A stretch of DNA of 64,000 nucleotides from Paenibacillus antarcticus. GTDB taxonomy: Bacteria > Bacillota > Bacilli > Paenibacillales > Paenibacillaceae. The notes under the pieces are model-generated. The model had not been told where the DNA came from and made no database searches. It saw only the letters and a program-made list of their open reading frames with translations. This document shows positions 17,292-24,686 of this stretch, piece by piece. The translations under genes and the position numbers were made by a program. The stretch covers positions 186,001 to 250,000 of the forward strand of contig NZ_LVJI01000001.1 of NCBI RefSeq assembly GCF_001637225.1, written 5' to 3'. Numbering within the stretch: the stretch's first letter is position 1; the number at the start of each line of letters is the position of its first letter.

Positions 17292-18311
17292 TTATTCTTC
17301 CTCCTTCATTATATTCTGAAGTAATTGACCTCGAAGTGCTACCATATCCGTTGGAAGTGGTGCAGTAATGGTCATCCGTTCTTGCAGAATCGGATGAACA
17401 AAGGACAACTCCGATGCATGTAACGCTTGACGACCTATCAGTCGATCAATCCTAACCACTTTATTCTCATCCATCAAGTTCTTCTGAGTTTCAGTGCCAG
17501 CGAGTTCATTATCCTGATCCGTTTCCATTTCAACATAAATAGGATGTCGATAATACGAGTCCCCTATCAACGGACATCCGATTGACGTCATATGAACACG
17601 GATCTGATGTGTTCTACCTGTCTCCAACTTTAGTTGTACCATACTCGTCTGATTGTATTGTTCAATGACCCAGTACCGTGTCAGTGAAATATACCCCGTT
17701 GGTGTCACAATTCTACGATGAGGATCCAATGGGTCTCTATCAATAGGACCATCTACCATTCCTTCAGGGGGACTAGGCACACCATGGACCAATGCAATAT
17801 ATTTCTTATCAACCTCTCCATCTATCATCTGCTGAGAGATATGTTGATGGACGTAGGGATTCTTCGCAATAACTAAGACGCCCGTTGTCTCTTGATCAAG
17901 CCTATGAACGGGTCGAAAGCGAAACGATTTCCCTTGTTCAAGCCAATAATGAACGACTCCGTTTGCTAACGTGTTGGTATAATGACCACTAGTAGGATGA
18001 ACAATGATGCCAGCCTCTTTGTTTACAACCAACAGATCGTCATCTTCAAATAAAATATCAAAAGGAATGGGCTGAGGTAAAATATCTTCCGAAGTCTCCT
18101 GCTCCATCCGTATTTCAACCCTATCTCCACTCCTTACATAAACACTAATATACACTCTCTCGCCATTTAGCTTGATCCCTTCCTCGGTCTGTTTCAGTCG
18201 TGTTAACAGTTTGCGAGAAATGTTCATTTTTTTTTGCAAAATCGTCTTTAGTTTCCATCCCTCTTCTTCGGCGGAAACGACGTATGCGATTGGATTATAA
18301 TATTGGCTCAT
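17292..18311 (-). CDS. RluA family pseudouridine synthase
   Basis: It isomerises specific uridines in rRNA or tRNA. The 339-residue protein has an N-terminal S4-like RNA-binding domain (about 15-75), then the catalytic domain with the nucleophilic Asp in HRLDQETTGVLV, followed by GRTHQIRVH. The start overlaps the adenosyltransferase stop by four bases. The charged stretch near 265-285 is a lineage-specific insertion. Target position cannot be told from sequence; a B. subtilis YhcT-like role is possible. Confidence 0.88.
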   Translation of the reverse strand: MSQYYNPIAYVVSAEEEGWKLKTILQKKMNISRKLLTRLKQTEEGIKLNGERVYISVYVRSGDRVEIRMEQETSEDILPQPIPFDILFEDDDLLVVNKEAGIIVHPTSGHYTNTLANGVVHYWLEQGKSFRFRPVHRLDQETTGVLVIAKNPYVHQHISQQMIDGEVDKKYIALVHGVPSPPEGMVDGPIDRDPLDPHRRIVTPTGYISLTRYWVIEQYNQTSMVQLKLETGRTHQIRVHMTSIGCPLIGDSYYRHPIYVEMETDQDNELAGTETQKNLMDENKVVRIDRLIGRQALHASELSFVHPILQERMTITAPLPTDMVALRGQLLQNIMKEEE

Positions 18312-18877
18312 TTCTCTGATTTAAACACCTTTTGACTACGTACATATTCGATGTCTGCTACTCCTTTACGTGCGTTCACCGTTCTTGCAATTACGAAGAA
18401 ATAATCAGACAAACGGTTTAAATATTTACGTACATCGGGATTGATATCCTTTTCTTTGCCTAAAGTCACGGTTCTACGCTCTGCTCTACGACACACTGTG
18501 CGGCAAACATGAAGAGTGGAAGATATCATATCTCCACCAGGTAGAATAAATCGCTCGAGCGCTGGGTTCTCTTTCTCACACGTGTCTAGCCAAAGTTCCA
18601 ATCGCTCTACCAATTCGCCTGTCACCTTATATTTACTTTCACTTAGCTTAACAAACGCTAAATCCGAACCACAATCAAACAACTCATGTTGTATCTCTAA
18701 CAACTGTTCCTTCAGATCAGCAAACAATTCACCCTCCATGAGGCTAATCGCTTGTCCTACGAAACAATTCAACTCATCAATCGTTCCATAAGCTTCTACT
18801 TGATGATCATCTTTGATCACTCTGCCTCCAATGACAGAGGTTTCACCTTTATCGCCTGTACGTGTGTATACTTTCAT
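18308..18877 (-). CDS. Cob(I)alamin adenosyltransferase (PduO type)
   Basis: It transfers the adenosyl group from ATP to cob(I)alamin, making coenzyme B12. I start at the ATG at 18877 (189 residues), after the SD AGGAGG; the family begins MKVYTRTGDKG. Also visible are the ATP/cobalamin-site residues in VCRRAERR and the C-terminal LNRLSDYFFVIAR. No cobalamin synthesis or B12-dependent enzyme gene is near; it is coupled to the RluA gene. Confidence 0.92.
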   Translation of the reverse strand: MKVYTRTGDKGETSVIGGRVIKDDHQVEAYGTIDELNCFVGQAISLMEGELFADLKEQLLEIQHELFDCGSDLAFVKLSESKYKVTGELVERLELWLDTCEKENPALERFILPGGDMISSTLHVCRTVCRRAERRTVTLGKEKDINPDVRKYLNRLSDYFFVIARTVNARKGVADIEYVRSQKVFKSEK

Positions 18878-18990
18878 TTGGAATCCTCCTAAAAGATTTT
18901 GAAATAGCATCACTTCATCGAATAGTCTTCGTTTCAAAAACTTACTTCGAAAGCATATACTTAGTTATTGGAAAAGCATTGCTTCTATTA

Positions 18991-19530
18991 TTATTCCCCA
19001 ATCATGAGCTTCATCACTTTAACTGAATTCTCAACTGAATTTGAGGAGAATGGAATGGTAGCATATAATCCTTCCGTTCGGAAGTTCATACCTTGAAATA
19101 TTTTCATTTTTGAGAGAGGGATTGCAAAAAGATGCTTCTCAGAGACTATCTCATTTGTTGCTTCATCCGTTACGCCAGCCTCAAACACACCCTCAGGGAA
19201 TTTCTCGGAATCGAACTCCTGATCAAGGACCCTATGAGCACCCTGCTGACTATATCGTTTCATAACATCTTCAGGCACAATGATAATCTCATGTTCCCCA
19301 GCCGCGTATTCTATCAATACTTTTTGCTCAACATATAATGCCGCTGCCGAGATGCTAACCTTAAGATCTTCTCCAAGCTTCTCTTGTAGTTCCTGCTCTA
19401 ACGGCTCCCTAATATCTGAAGGGCTTTGTGAAAGATCCGTCATAAAAATAGAAACATCTGCATCATTCCCACAACCTGCCAACATCAAGATACTCGCACA
19501 AATTAGAAGCCATTGTCCAATACGTTTCAA
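18991..19530 (-). CDS. Lipoprotein of unknown function
   Basis: I start at the TTG at 19530 (179 residues), which has a good SD (GGGGGAA). It gives a compact lipoprotein signal peptide with the lipobox LAGC, so the protein should be anchored to the outer face of the membrane. The rest is soluble, acidic and without a family I recognise. The upstream in-frame ATGs lie in a terminator and are unlikely. The gene lies between a Spo0E-like gene and the adenosyltransferase. Confidence 0.7.
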   Translation of the reverse strand: MKRIGQWLLICASILMLAGCGNDADVSIFMTDLSQSPSDIREPLEQELQEKLGEDLKVSISAAALYVEQKVLIEYAAGEHEIIIVPEDVMKRYSQQGAHRVLDQEFDSEKFPEGVFEAGVTDEATNEIVSEKHLFAIPLSKMKIFQGMNFRTEGLYATIPFSSNSVENSVKVMKLMIGE

Positions 19531-19586
19531 TGTCTGTTCCCCCAATCGATAATAAGAACAATATAGCATATATAGTGGACAGATAA

Positions 19587-19616
19587 AAAGAAGGCTCATC
19601 ATTACGAGCCTCCTTG
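19587..19616 (-). terminator. Terminator after the Spo0E-like gene
   Basis: AAGGAGGCTC and GAGCCTTCTT flank an 8-base loop and are followed by T-rich sequence on the minus strand. Confidence 0.7.
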
Positions 19617-19627
19617 TAAACTACATA

Positions 19628-19888
19628 TTATTTTTTAGGGAGAATGTTTTTCATGTATTCATTTATCTTTAAGTCTAGCAAACTACTAATTTCAATAACG
19701 ATTTCAGAAGTAAATGACTGCTCTTGGACAAATATTTGTTCCATCTTGCTGCGGAGCATTCGAATTTCATCTTCCAACGTAAACTCTCTATTCGAAGATT
19801 CGTTCGTTTTGCTTGGCCATTTACCAATCTTCCCTTCGGAGATATAACCCCCCCGATATTTGGGCATATCATAATCAGCACAAAACAA
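19628..19888 (-). CDS. Spo0E-family aspartyl-phosphate phosphatase
   Basis: Spo0E-like phosphatases remove phosphate from Spo0A~P and restrain sporulation. The C-terminal 45 residues form the family's two-helix hairpin: EDEIRMLRSKMEQIF, then SEIVIEISSLLDLKINEYM. The SxxxD signature is visible as SSLLD. I prefer the TTG at 19888 (SD GGAGGG, 86 residues) over the ATG at 19903, which overlaps the SD. The N-terminal 40 residues (with KYRGGY) are not part of the domain. Confidence 0.75.
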   Translation of the reverse strand: MFCADYDMPKYRGGYISEGKIGKWPSKTNESSNREFTLEDEIRMLRSKMEQIFVQEQSFTSEIVIEISSLLDLKINEYMKNILPKK

Positions 19889-19995
19889 ATCGAATCCCTC
19901 CATTAGATAGTTTCTGCTCTTAAAGACAAATTATAACATAAAATACTAATAATAAAAGTGAACATATTGTTAATTCTCAAAAATAATCAGCTAAA

Positions 19996-21207
19996 TTAGC
20001 CTTTTTTCAGTTTTTCTACAAATCCGCCTATTCGATCAAGCGCCTCAGTCAATTGAGCAACGGAAGTCGCGTAGGAACAACGAAGAAAACCATCCCCGCC
20101 GAGTCCAAAGACGTTACCCGGAACCGCTGCTACTCTAGCTTCTACAAGCAGTCTATGCGCAAAATCATCGGATGATAAACCGGTACTTTGAATGCTCGGA
20201 AATGCATAAAATGCCCCCTGAGGTTCATGACAATCAAGCCCGATATCACGCAATCCCTGAACAATCAACCGTCTACGCTGGTTATAGGATTCCATCATTC
20301 GATCTTTTTCCTCTAAGCCATTGGTTGTTAATGCTTCTAATGCAGCAACTTGGCCCATCACTGGAGCGCACATCACCGTATACTGATGAATCTTTAACAT
20401 CGCTGCAATGAGGTCTTCGTGTGCACATGCATAACCCATACGCCACCCTGTCATAGCAAATGCTTTAGAGAATCCACTCACTAGCACGGTTCTATCCATC
20501 ATTCCAGGAATAGATGCAAAGCTAACATGCTTCTCACCATAGGTAAGTTCAGCATAAATTTCATCAGAAATAACAATGAGATCATGTTTCTCTATCACTT
20601 TAGCAATAGGTAACCAATCATCATACGTCATAATTGCACCCGTTGGATTGCTTGGATAAGATAATATCACTACTTTGGATCTAGGTGTGATCTTTGCTTC
20701 CAAAGCCTCCGCAGTTAATTTAAAACCATTCGCAGACGTTGTTTCAATACCAACTGGGATGCCTCCACCAATAGCAGTAATCGGCGAATATGACACATAA
20801 CATGGTTCAGGAATAAGGATTTCATCACCCGGAACGATCAATGCACGTAGTGCTAAATCTATCGCTTCGCTTCCCCCTACGGTAACGAGTATCTCCTTCG
20901 CAGGATCATATGTAATTTGGAAGTTCGTATCCAAATATTGACCAATAGCCTCACGAAGTTCAGGCATTCCTGCATTAGAGGTATATCCCGTACGTCCTCG
21001 TTCTAAAGAGTAAACACACGCTTCACGTACGTGCCATGGTGTAACGAAATCTGGCTCACCCACACCAAGCGTAATAATATCTTTATTAGCTGATACTAGA
21101 TCAAAAAATTTACGAATGCCCGAAGGAGCGATCTCCCTGACGAGCGGCGCTAAATAGGATTCCATTGATTTTTTGTGCTCTGTTGCACGCCCTTCATTCA
21201 AGATCAT
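19996..21207 (-). CDS. Class I/II PLP aminotransferase (AlaT/PatA-like)
   Basis: The 403-residue fold type I aminotransferase has the PLP lysine in SGFSKAFAMTGWRMGY. The substrate-carboxylate arginine lies in the C-terminal FLRCSYATS. The ATG at 21207 is best spaced from the SD (AAGGAGGAA); GTG at 21210 is an alternative. It follows an Lrp/AsnC gene by 16 bases. B. subtilis yugG-yugH (alaR-alaT), where the enzyme makes alanine, has the same pair, so alanine transamination is the best guess. Confidence 0.82.
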   Translation of the reverse strand: MILNEGRATEHKKSMESYLAPLVREIAPSGIRKFFDLVSANKDIITLGVGEPDFVTPWHVREACVYSLERGRTGYTSNAGMPELREAIGQYLDTNFQITYDPAKEILVTVGGSEAIDLALRALIVPGDEILIPEPCYVSYSPITAIGGGIPVGIETTSANGFKLTAEALEAKITPRSKVVILSYPSNPTGAIMTYDDWLPIAKVIEKHDLIVISDEIYAELTYGEKHVSFASIPGMMDRTVLVSGFSKAFAMTGWRMGYACAHEDLIAAMLKIHQYTVMCAPVMGQVAALEALTTNGLEEKDRMMESYNQRRRLIVQGLRDIGLDCHEPQGAFYAFPSIQSTGLSSDDFAHRLLVEARVAAVPGNVFGLGGDGFLRCSYATSVAQLTEALDRIGGFVEKLKKG

Positions 21208-21223
21208 CACACTTCCTCCTTCT

Positions 21224-21724
21224 TCATGGAGAGATCAAGAGTCGAGTATCTTCTATGTGATCCTCGAGAATAATCCCATCTTGTTTATATTTCTTCAGAA
21301 TAAAATTGGTCTTCGTTGAAAGTACAGAATCGATTGGTGATAATTTCTCAGACACAAAGTTCGCTACTTCTCTTAAGTTTTGTCCTTCTACTTCTACAAG
21401 TAAATCATATGCACCAGACATCAGATATACCGATTTCACTTGAGGATATAAATAAATACGTTCTGCAATCCCCTCAAATCCACGCCCACGTTCCGGTGTA
21501 ATCTGAACCTCAATCAGGGCTGTTACTTTCTCATCTTCAATCTTGCTCCAATTCACCACAGCAGAATATTTCACAATCACATGATCACTCTCAAGCTCTG
21601 CTATCGCCGTTGTAACTTCATCTTCGCTAACACCAAGAAGAGTAGACAATAAAGCCGGGGACCTTCTCGCGTCCTCTTTTAAAAGGTCCAACACCTTCAT
21701 TTTAAGATCGTTTAGTTCCTTCAT
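21224..21724 (-). CDS. Lrp/AsnC family transcriptional regulator
   Basis: The 166-residue protein has an N-terminal winged helix-turn-helix (about 8-65). The second helix includes LLSTLLGVSEDEVTTAI. A C-terminal RAM/ActD ligand-binding domain (about 70-145) contains VYLMSGAYDLLVEVEG. Such regulators sense an amino acid and often control the adjacent gene, here an aminotransferase (AlaR-AlaT-like pair). Confidence 0.87.
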   Translation of the reverse strand: MKELNDLKMKVLDLLKEDARRSPALLSTLLGVSEDEVTTAIAELESDHVIVKYSAVVNWSKIEDEKVTALIEVQITPERGRGFEGIAERIYLYPQVKSVYLMSGAYDLLVEVEGQNLREVANFVSEKLSPIDSVLSTKTNFILKKYKQDGIILEDHIEDTRLLISP

Positions 21725-21835
21725 AAGTTATCCTCCAGTGCTTGCTTTTCGTGGGCACTGATATTAATAAATGTCATACCCGCGTAAAAGAGATTAATAC
21801 ATATACTACAATATTTTGAGGTCTATGCATAGAAA

Positions 21836-21876
21836 AAAACCGTCCCACTTGGCCCGGAGCCTTATGAGACAGTTAT
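21836..21876 (-). terminator. Terminator after the CotF-like gene
   Basis: AACTGTCTCAT and GTGGGACGGTT pair over 11 positions with wobble, followed by seven T. Confidence 0.7.
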
Positions 21877-21905
21877 TTCATATAAAATATGCTTTTTCCA
21901 ATCGA

Positions 21906-22292
21906 TTACATATATTGTGTGCTTCCCGATTGTGATTGTTGTTGTTCAGCATTAGGAATATATCCATTTTGTATATCATTCCCTGTTTTTTGGCTCACGA
22001 ATTGACGAGATTCTTGTTGCGTCTTTTTAGATGCTTGAACGTGCTTATCTAATTCAGAACGTGGCGCTTGACTAGGTAGTGAATACTCCGTTTGCTGCTG
22101 CATCAGGGTAAATACTTCCCCCTGTAATCTCAATGTATCATTCGTCAAGTTCGTAAACATCTGACGTACAGACGAACAATTAGATTCTGTCGCTGCTGTC
22201 AAATATTCTCTAGAGGTTCTTTTCAAATCAGCCACAATCGTATATAACAAATCCTTTTCTGGCATAAACGCGGAATTATTCTGAGATGTCAC
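21906..22292 (-). CDS. CotF-like spore coat protein
   Basis: The 128-residue protein has the CotF-type helical core: EKDLLYTIVADLKRTSREY, then TESNCSSVRQMFTNLTND, ending in a Gln/Ser-rich tail. CotF family proteins are spore-coat components of Bacillaceae and Paenibacillaceae. It follows a smaller paralogue by 40 bases; both are presumably expressed in the mother cell. Confidence 0.8.
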   Translation of the reverse strand: MTSQNNSAFMPEKDLLYTIVADLKRTSREYLTAATESNCSSVRQMFTNLTNDTLRLQGEVFTLMQQQTEYSLPSQAPRSELDKHVQASKKTQQESRQFVSQKTGNDIQNGYIPNAEQQQSQSGSTQYM

Positions 22293-22332
22293 GTTAGTAT
22301 CCTCCTCTATAATAGTGTTTGCTGCATTGTAT

Positions 22333-22551
22333 CTATTGAATTTGCGTTGGTGCTAATTGTTGGTGTGCTTCTAATGATTGTACGAGTTGATCAAGGTGAC
22401 TATCCAAACTTCGAATATAGGATAAACATGCTTGTTGAATGATTGTATTCTGTGTCGTTGCGGCTGTTGCAGCACATTGCTTGATCAATAAGTTCTCATT
22501 GGTAATGGAATCTGAGATGTAGGAAAGCTCTTTCGTTGTTAATGGTTGCAT
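22333..22551 (-). CDS. Small CotF-like spore coat protein
   Basis: I start at the ATG at 22551 (72 residues), with the SD AGGAGGG close upstream; the open frame extends to 22701 but that part lacks an SD and overlaps the divergent oxidoreductase promoter. The helical sequence TKELSYISDSITNENLLIK resembles the N-terminal half of CotF, and YIRSLDSHLDQL its second helix. It precedes the larger CotF-like gene. Confidence 0.72.
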   Translation of the reverse strand: MQPLTTKELSYISDSITNENLLIKQCAATAATTQNTIIQQACLSYIRSLDSHLDQLVQSLEAHQQLAPTQIQ

Positions 22552-22664
22552 ATGCGTCCCTCCTGGGTAAGTATATTTTGACAAAGATAGTATCTCCCGA
22601 CCTTTTATTAATATGTGAAATTCATTTGTAATTCTAATCCTAATACTATAAAGGAGTGTTGATC

Positions 22665-23912
22665 GTGACCCCATTAAATGTTGGTTCCCTACTTTGGTCA
22701 AAACCCTCTGTTACAGCACCACAATATTCAGCGCTTGAACAAGATCTTTCGTGCGATTGTCTTGTCATTGGAGGTGGTATGGGGGGAGCATTACTTTCTT
22801 ACATGTTATCTTTGCAGAAAGTCAGCACTATTCTATTGGACAAAACAAAGATTGCTACAGGGAGTACCGCTGCGAATACAGGACTCTTGCAGTATACGAA
22901 CGATAAATCACTGACATCATGTATCAATACATTCGGTGAAGAGGCAGGTGTACGGTTCTATAAGTTATGTGAGGATGCTATGAAGAAACTGCATGACATC
23001 CAAGACGACTTAATCATGGAGACACAGTTCATTCCACGTAATAGCCTTTATTATGCAAGCACAGAACAAGATGTTTCTATGATTCAAGAAGAGTACAATA
23101 ATCTCAACCATTATGGATTTAACGTTGAATACTGGGATAAGGATCGAATATCTTCCACGTTCCCATTCACCAAACCGGCTGCTCTATATACGCATGGAGA
23201 TGCAGAAGTTAATCCTTTTCAAATGTGTCATTCCTTAGTTGCTACAGCTGCAAACAACGGAGTACAAGTCTATGAGAATTCAGAGGTCATTCGTTATGAG
23301 TACCAGCAAGACGGCGTGATTTGTCATACGAGGAATCATCGTATTTTTGCAAAGCATGTCATTTTCGCTCTAGGTTACGAGACACAAGAGATGAAAGCTG
23401 ATCGCAATGCCATTCTAACCACTTCATATGCTATCGCTACCAATCCCGTAAAGGATCTCAGTAGTTGGCATGAACGATCACTTATATGGGAATCAGCACG
23501 TCCTTATTTGTATATGAGAACTACATCAGATGATAGGATTGTAATCGGAGGCCTTGATGAGCATCTCTTGAACCCTGAAGATCGTGAAGTACGACTCATC
23601 AGTCAGAGTCGAAAATTGCTTCAGGAGGCGGAGGCGTTATTTCCTGAAATAGGCCCCTTAACAATAGATTATTCTTGGGCCTCTGTCTTTGGGTCAACCC
23701 ATGATGGACTTCCCATGATTGGGCCACATCCACAATATCCACACTGCTACTTTTTAGAGGGTTATGGAGGTAATGGAACCGTGTATAGTATGATTGCTGC
23801 TGAATTAATAGCAGATATCTTAACAGGAAACCCAAGAACGGATGATCTTGAATTATTCTCCTTAACCCGAACTACTAAACCATCTCCTCCTTCAGAACAT
23901 GTATCGGCGTAA
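22665..23912 (+). CDS. FAD-dependent oxidoreductase (DadA/glycine oxidase family)
   Basis: The GTG at 22665 is chosen for its spacing from the SD AAAGGAG (415 residues). The Rossmann motif for FAD lies near residues 30-45 (CLVIGGGMGGALL). The C-terminal GYGGNGTVYSM is the typical D-amino-acid-oxidase-family end. There is no Rieske domain. Members oxidise amines or D-amino acids at FAD; the substrate here is unknown. The gene stands alone and diverges from the coat-protein genes. Confidence 0.82.
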   Translation: MTPLNVGSLLWSKPSVTAPQYSALEQDLSCDCLVIGGGMGGALLSYMLSLQKVSTILLDKTKIATGSTAANTGLLQYTNDKSLTSCINTFGEEAGVRFYKLCEDAMKKLHDIQDDLIMETQFIPRNSLYYASTEQDVSMIQEEYNNLNHYGFNVEYWDKDRISSTFPFTKPAALYTHGDAEVNPFQMCHSLVATAANNGVQVYENSEVIRYEYQQDGVICHTRNHRIFAKHVIFALGYETQEMKADRNAILTTSYAIATNPVKDLSSWHERSLIWESARPYLYMRTTSDDRIVIGGLDEHLLNPEDREVRLISQSRKLLQEAEALFPEIGPLTIDYSWASVFGSTHDGLPMIGPHPQYPHCYFLEGYGGNGTVYSMIAAELIADILTGNPRTDDLELFSLTRTTKPSPPSEHVSA

Positions 23913-23930
23913 TCTGGCAAAGAGACAAAT

Positions 23931-23960
23931 AACCCGATTGGCATTATCGCCAATCGGGTT
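23931..23960 (+). terminator. Terminator after the oxidoreductase gene
   Basis: AACCCGATTGGC and GCCAATCGGGTT enclose a short loop. Only a short T-run follows, but the position between converging genes fits a terminator. Confidence 0.65.
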
Positions 23961-24011
23961 ACTTGCTAGTCAACTTTTTTTGATACCACTAACTTATATT
24001 CTATATAATAA

Positions 24012-24548
24012 TTATTTACTTAAGCCTTGAACAAGTCTTAAACGATCTTCCTCAGAAAGCGTTGTCTGAACGTGGAAGCAGCCCGTGCAAATGTACATAT
24101 CCACTGTGAATGGTGTACTTAGAATTGGGGACTGTAGTGCTTTAACTACCGTAGGTTGGAACCCACTATCTGTCACTTGTTGTCCTGCTAACAACATATA
24201 TTCATGACAATGAGGACACTCAGGAACTTCTTCCTGTTCATCTAATACTTTTTCAACCATTTCTTCGTAATTCATCAAATCGTGACTTGTCTCATACTTA
24301 TCAAGTGCACGAATGGTTGGCGTGGCACGAATAACATCTTTTTCCCAGAAAGGGTTAATCGATAGTTCATCTTCGCCTTGAGCTGTAATGACTTCAGGTT
24401 CAAGTTCCTCATCGTCCTCGTCAATACCAATGTTGAGTGTACGATATTCATTTAGCTCATTCTGACAATGCGGACATTCTTCTTCTGGACCTAGTTCTTC
24501 ATCCCATACAATTTCTGTCTGACACCATGGGCATACTGTTGTTTCCAT
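24012..24548 (-). CDS. Zinc-ribbon protein of unknown function
   Basis: The 178-residue acidic protein has two N-terminal CxxC pairs (CPWC, CPHC), and later CPHCH and CTGC pairs. These suggest two zinc ribbons joined by an acidic linker. It is part of an operon with mutS2 and the 26-residue membrane peptide: the peptide stop runs straight into the SD GAGGAAGG. No family I can name. Regulatory or nucleic-acid binding is possible but unproven. Confidence 0.7.
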   Translation of the reverse strand: METTVCPWCQTEIVWDEELGPEEECPHCQNELNEYRTLNIGIDEDDEELEPEVITAQGEDELSINPFWEKDVIRATPTIRALDKYETSHDLMNYEEMVEKVLDEQEEVPECPHCHEYMLLAGQQVTDSGFQPTVVKALQSPILSTPFTVDMYICTGCFHVQTTLSEEDRLRLVQGLSK

Positions 24549-24560
24549 GAAACCTTCCTC

Positions 24561-24641
24561 CTAGCTATTCTTCAAATAAACAATTCCGGCTACTATAAAC
24601 ATAACAGCGGCAACAAATAATATACGTATCAAGTTTTTCAT
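24561..24641 (-). CDS. 26-residue membrane microprotein
   Basis: The frame ATG (24641) to TAG (24561) encodes MKNLIRILFVAAVMFIVAGIVYLKNS, a single membrane helix with basic ends. The SD AAGGAG is 11 bases upstream. It sits 45 bases below mutS2 and its stop abuts the SD of the zinc-ribbon gene. It is too short for standard gene callers. Composition, SD and position favour a real gene; function unknown. Confidence 0.6.
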   Translation of the reverse strand: MKNLIRILFVAAVMFIVAGIVYLKNS

Positions 24642-24686
24642 AGGGATGACACTCCTTACAACTGAACTTAAACGACGCAAACATAC

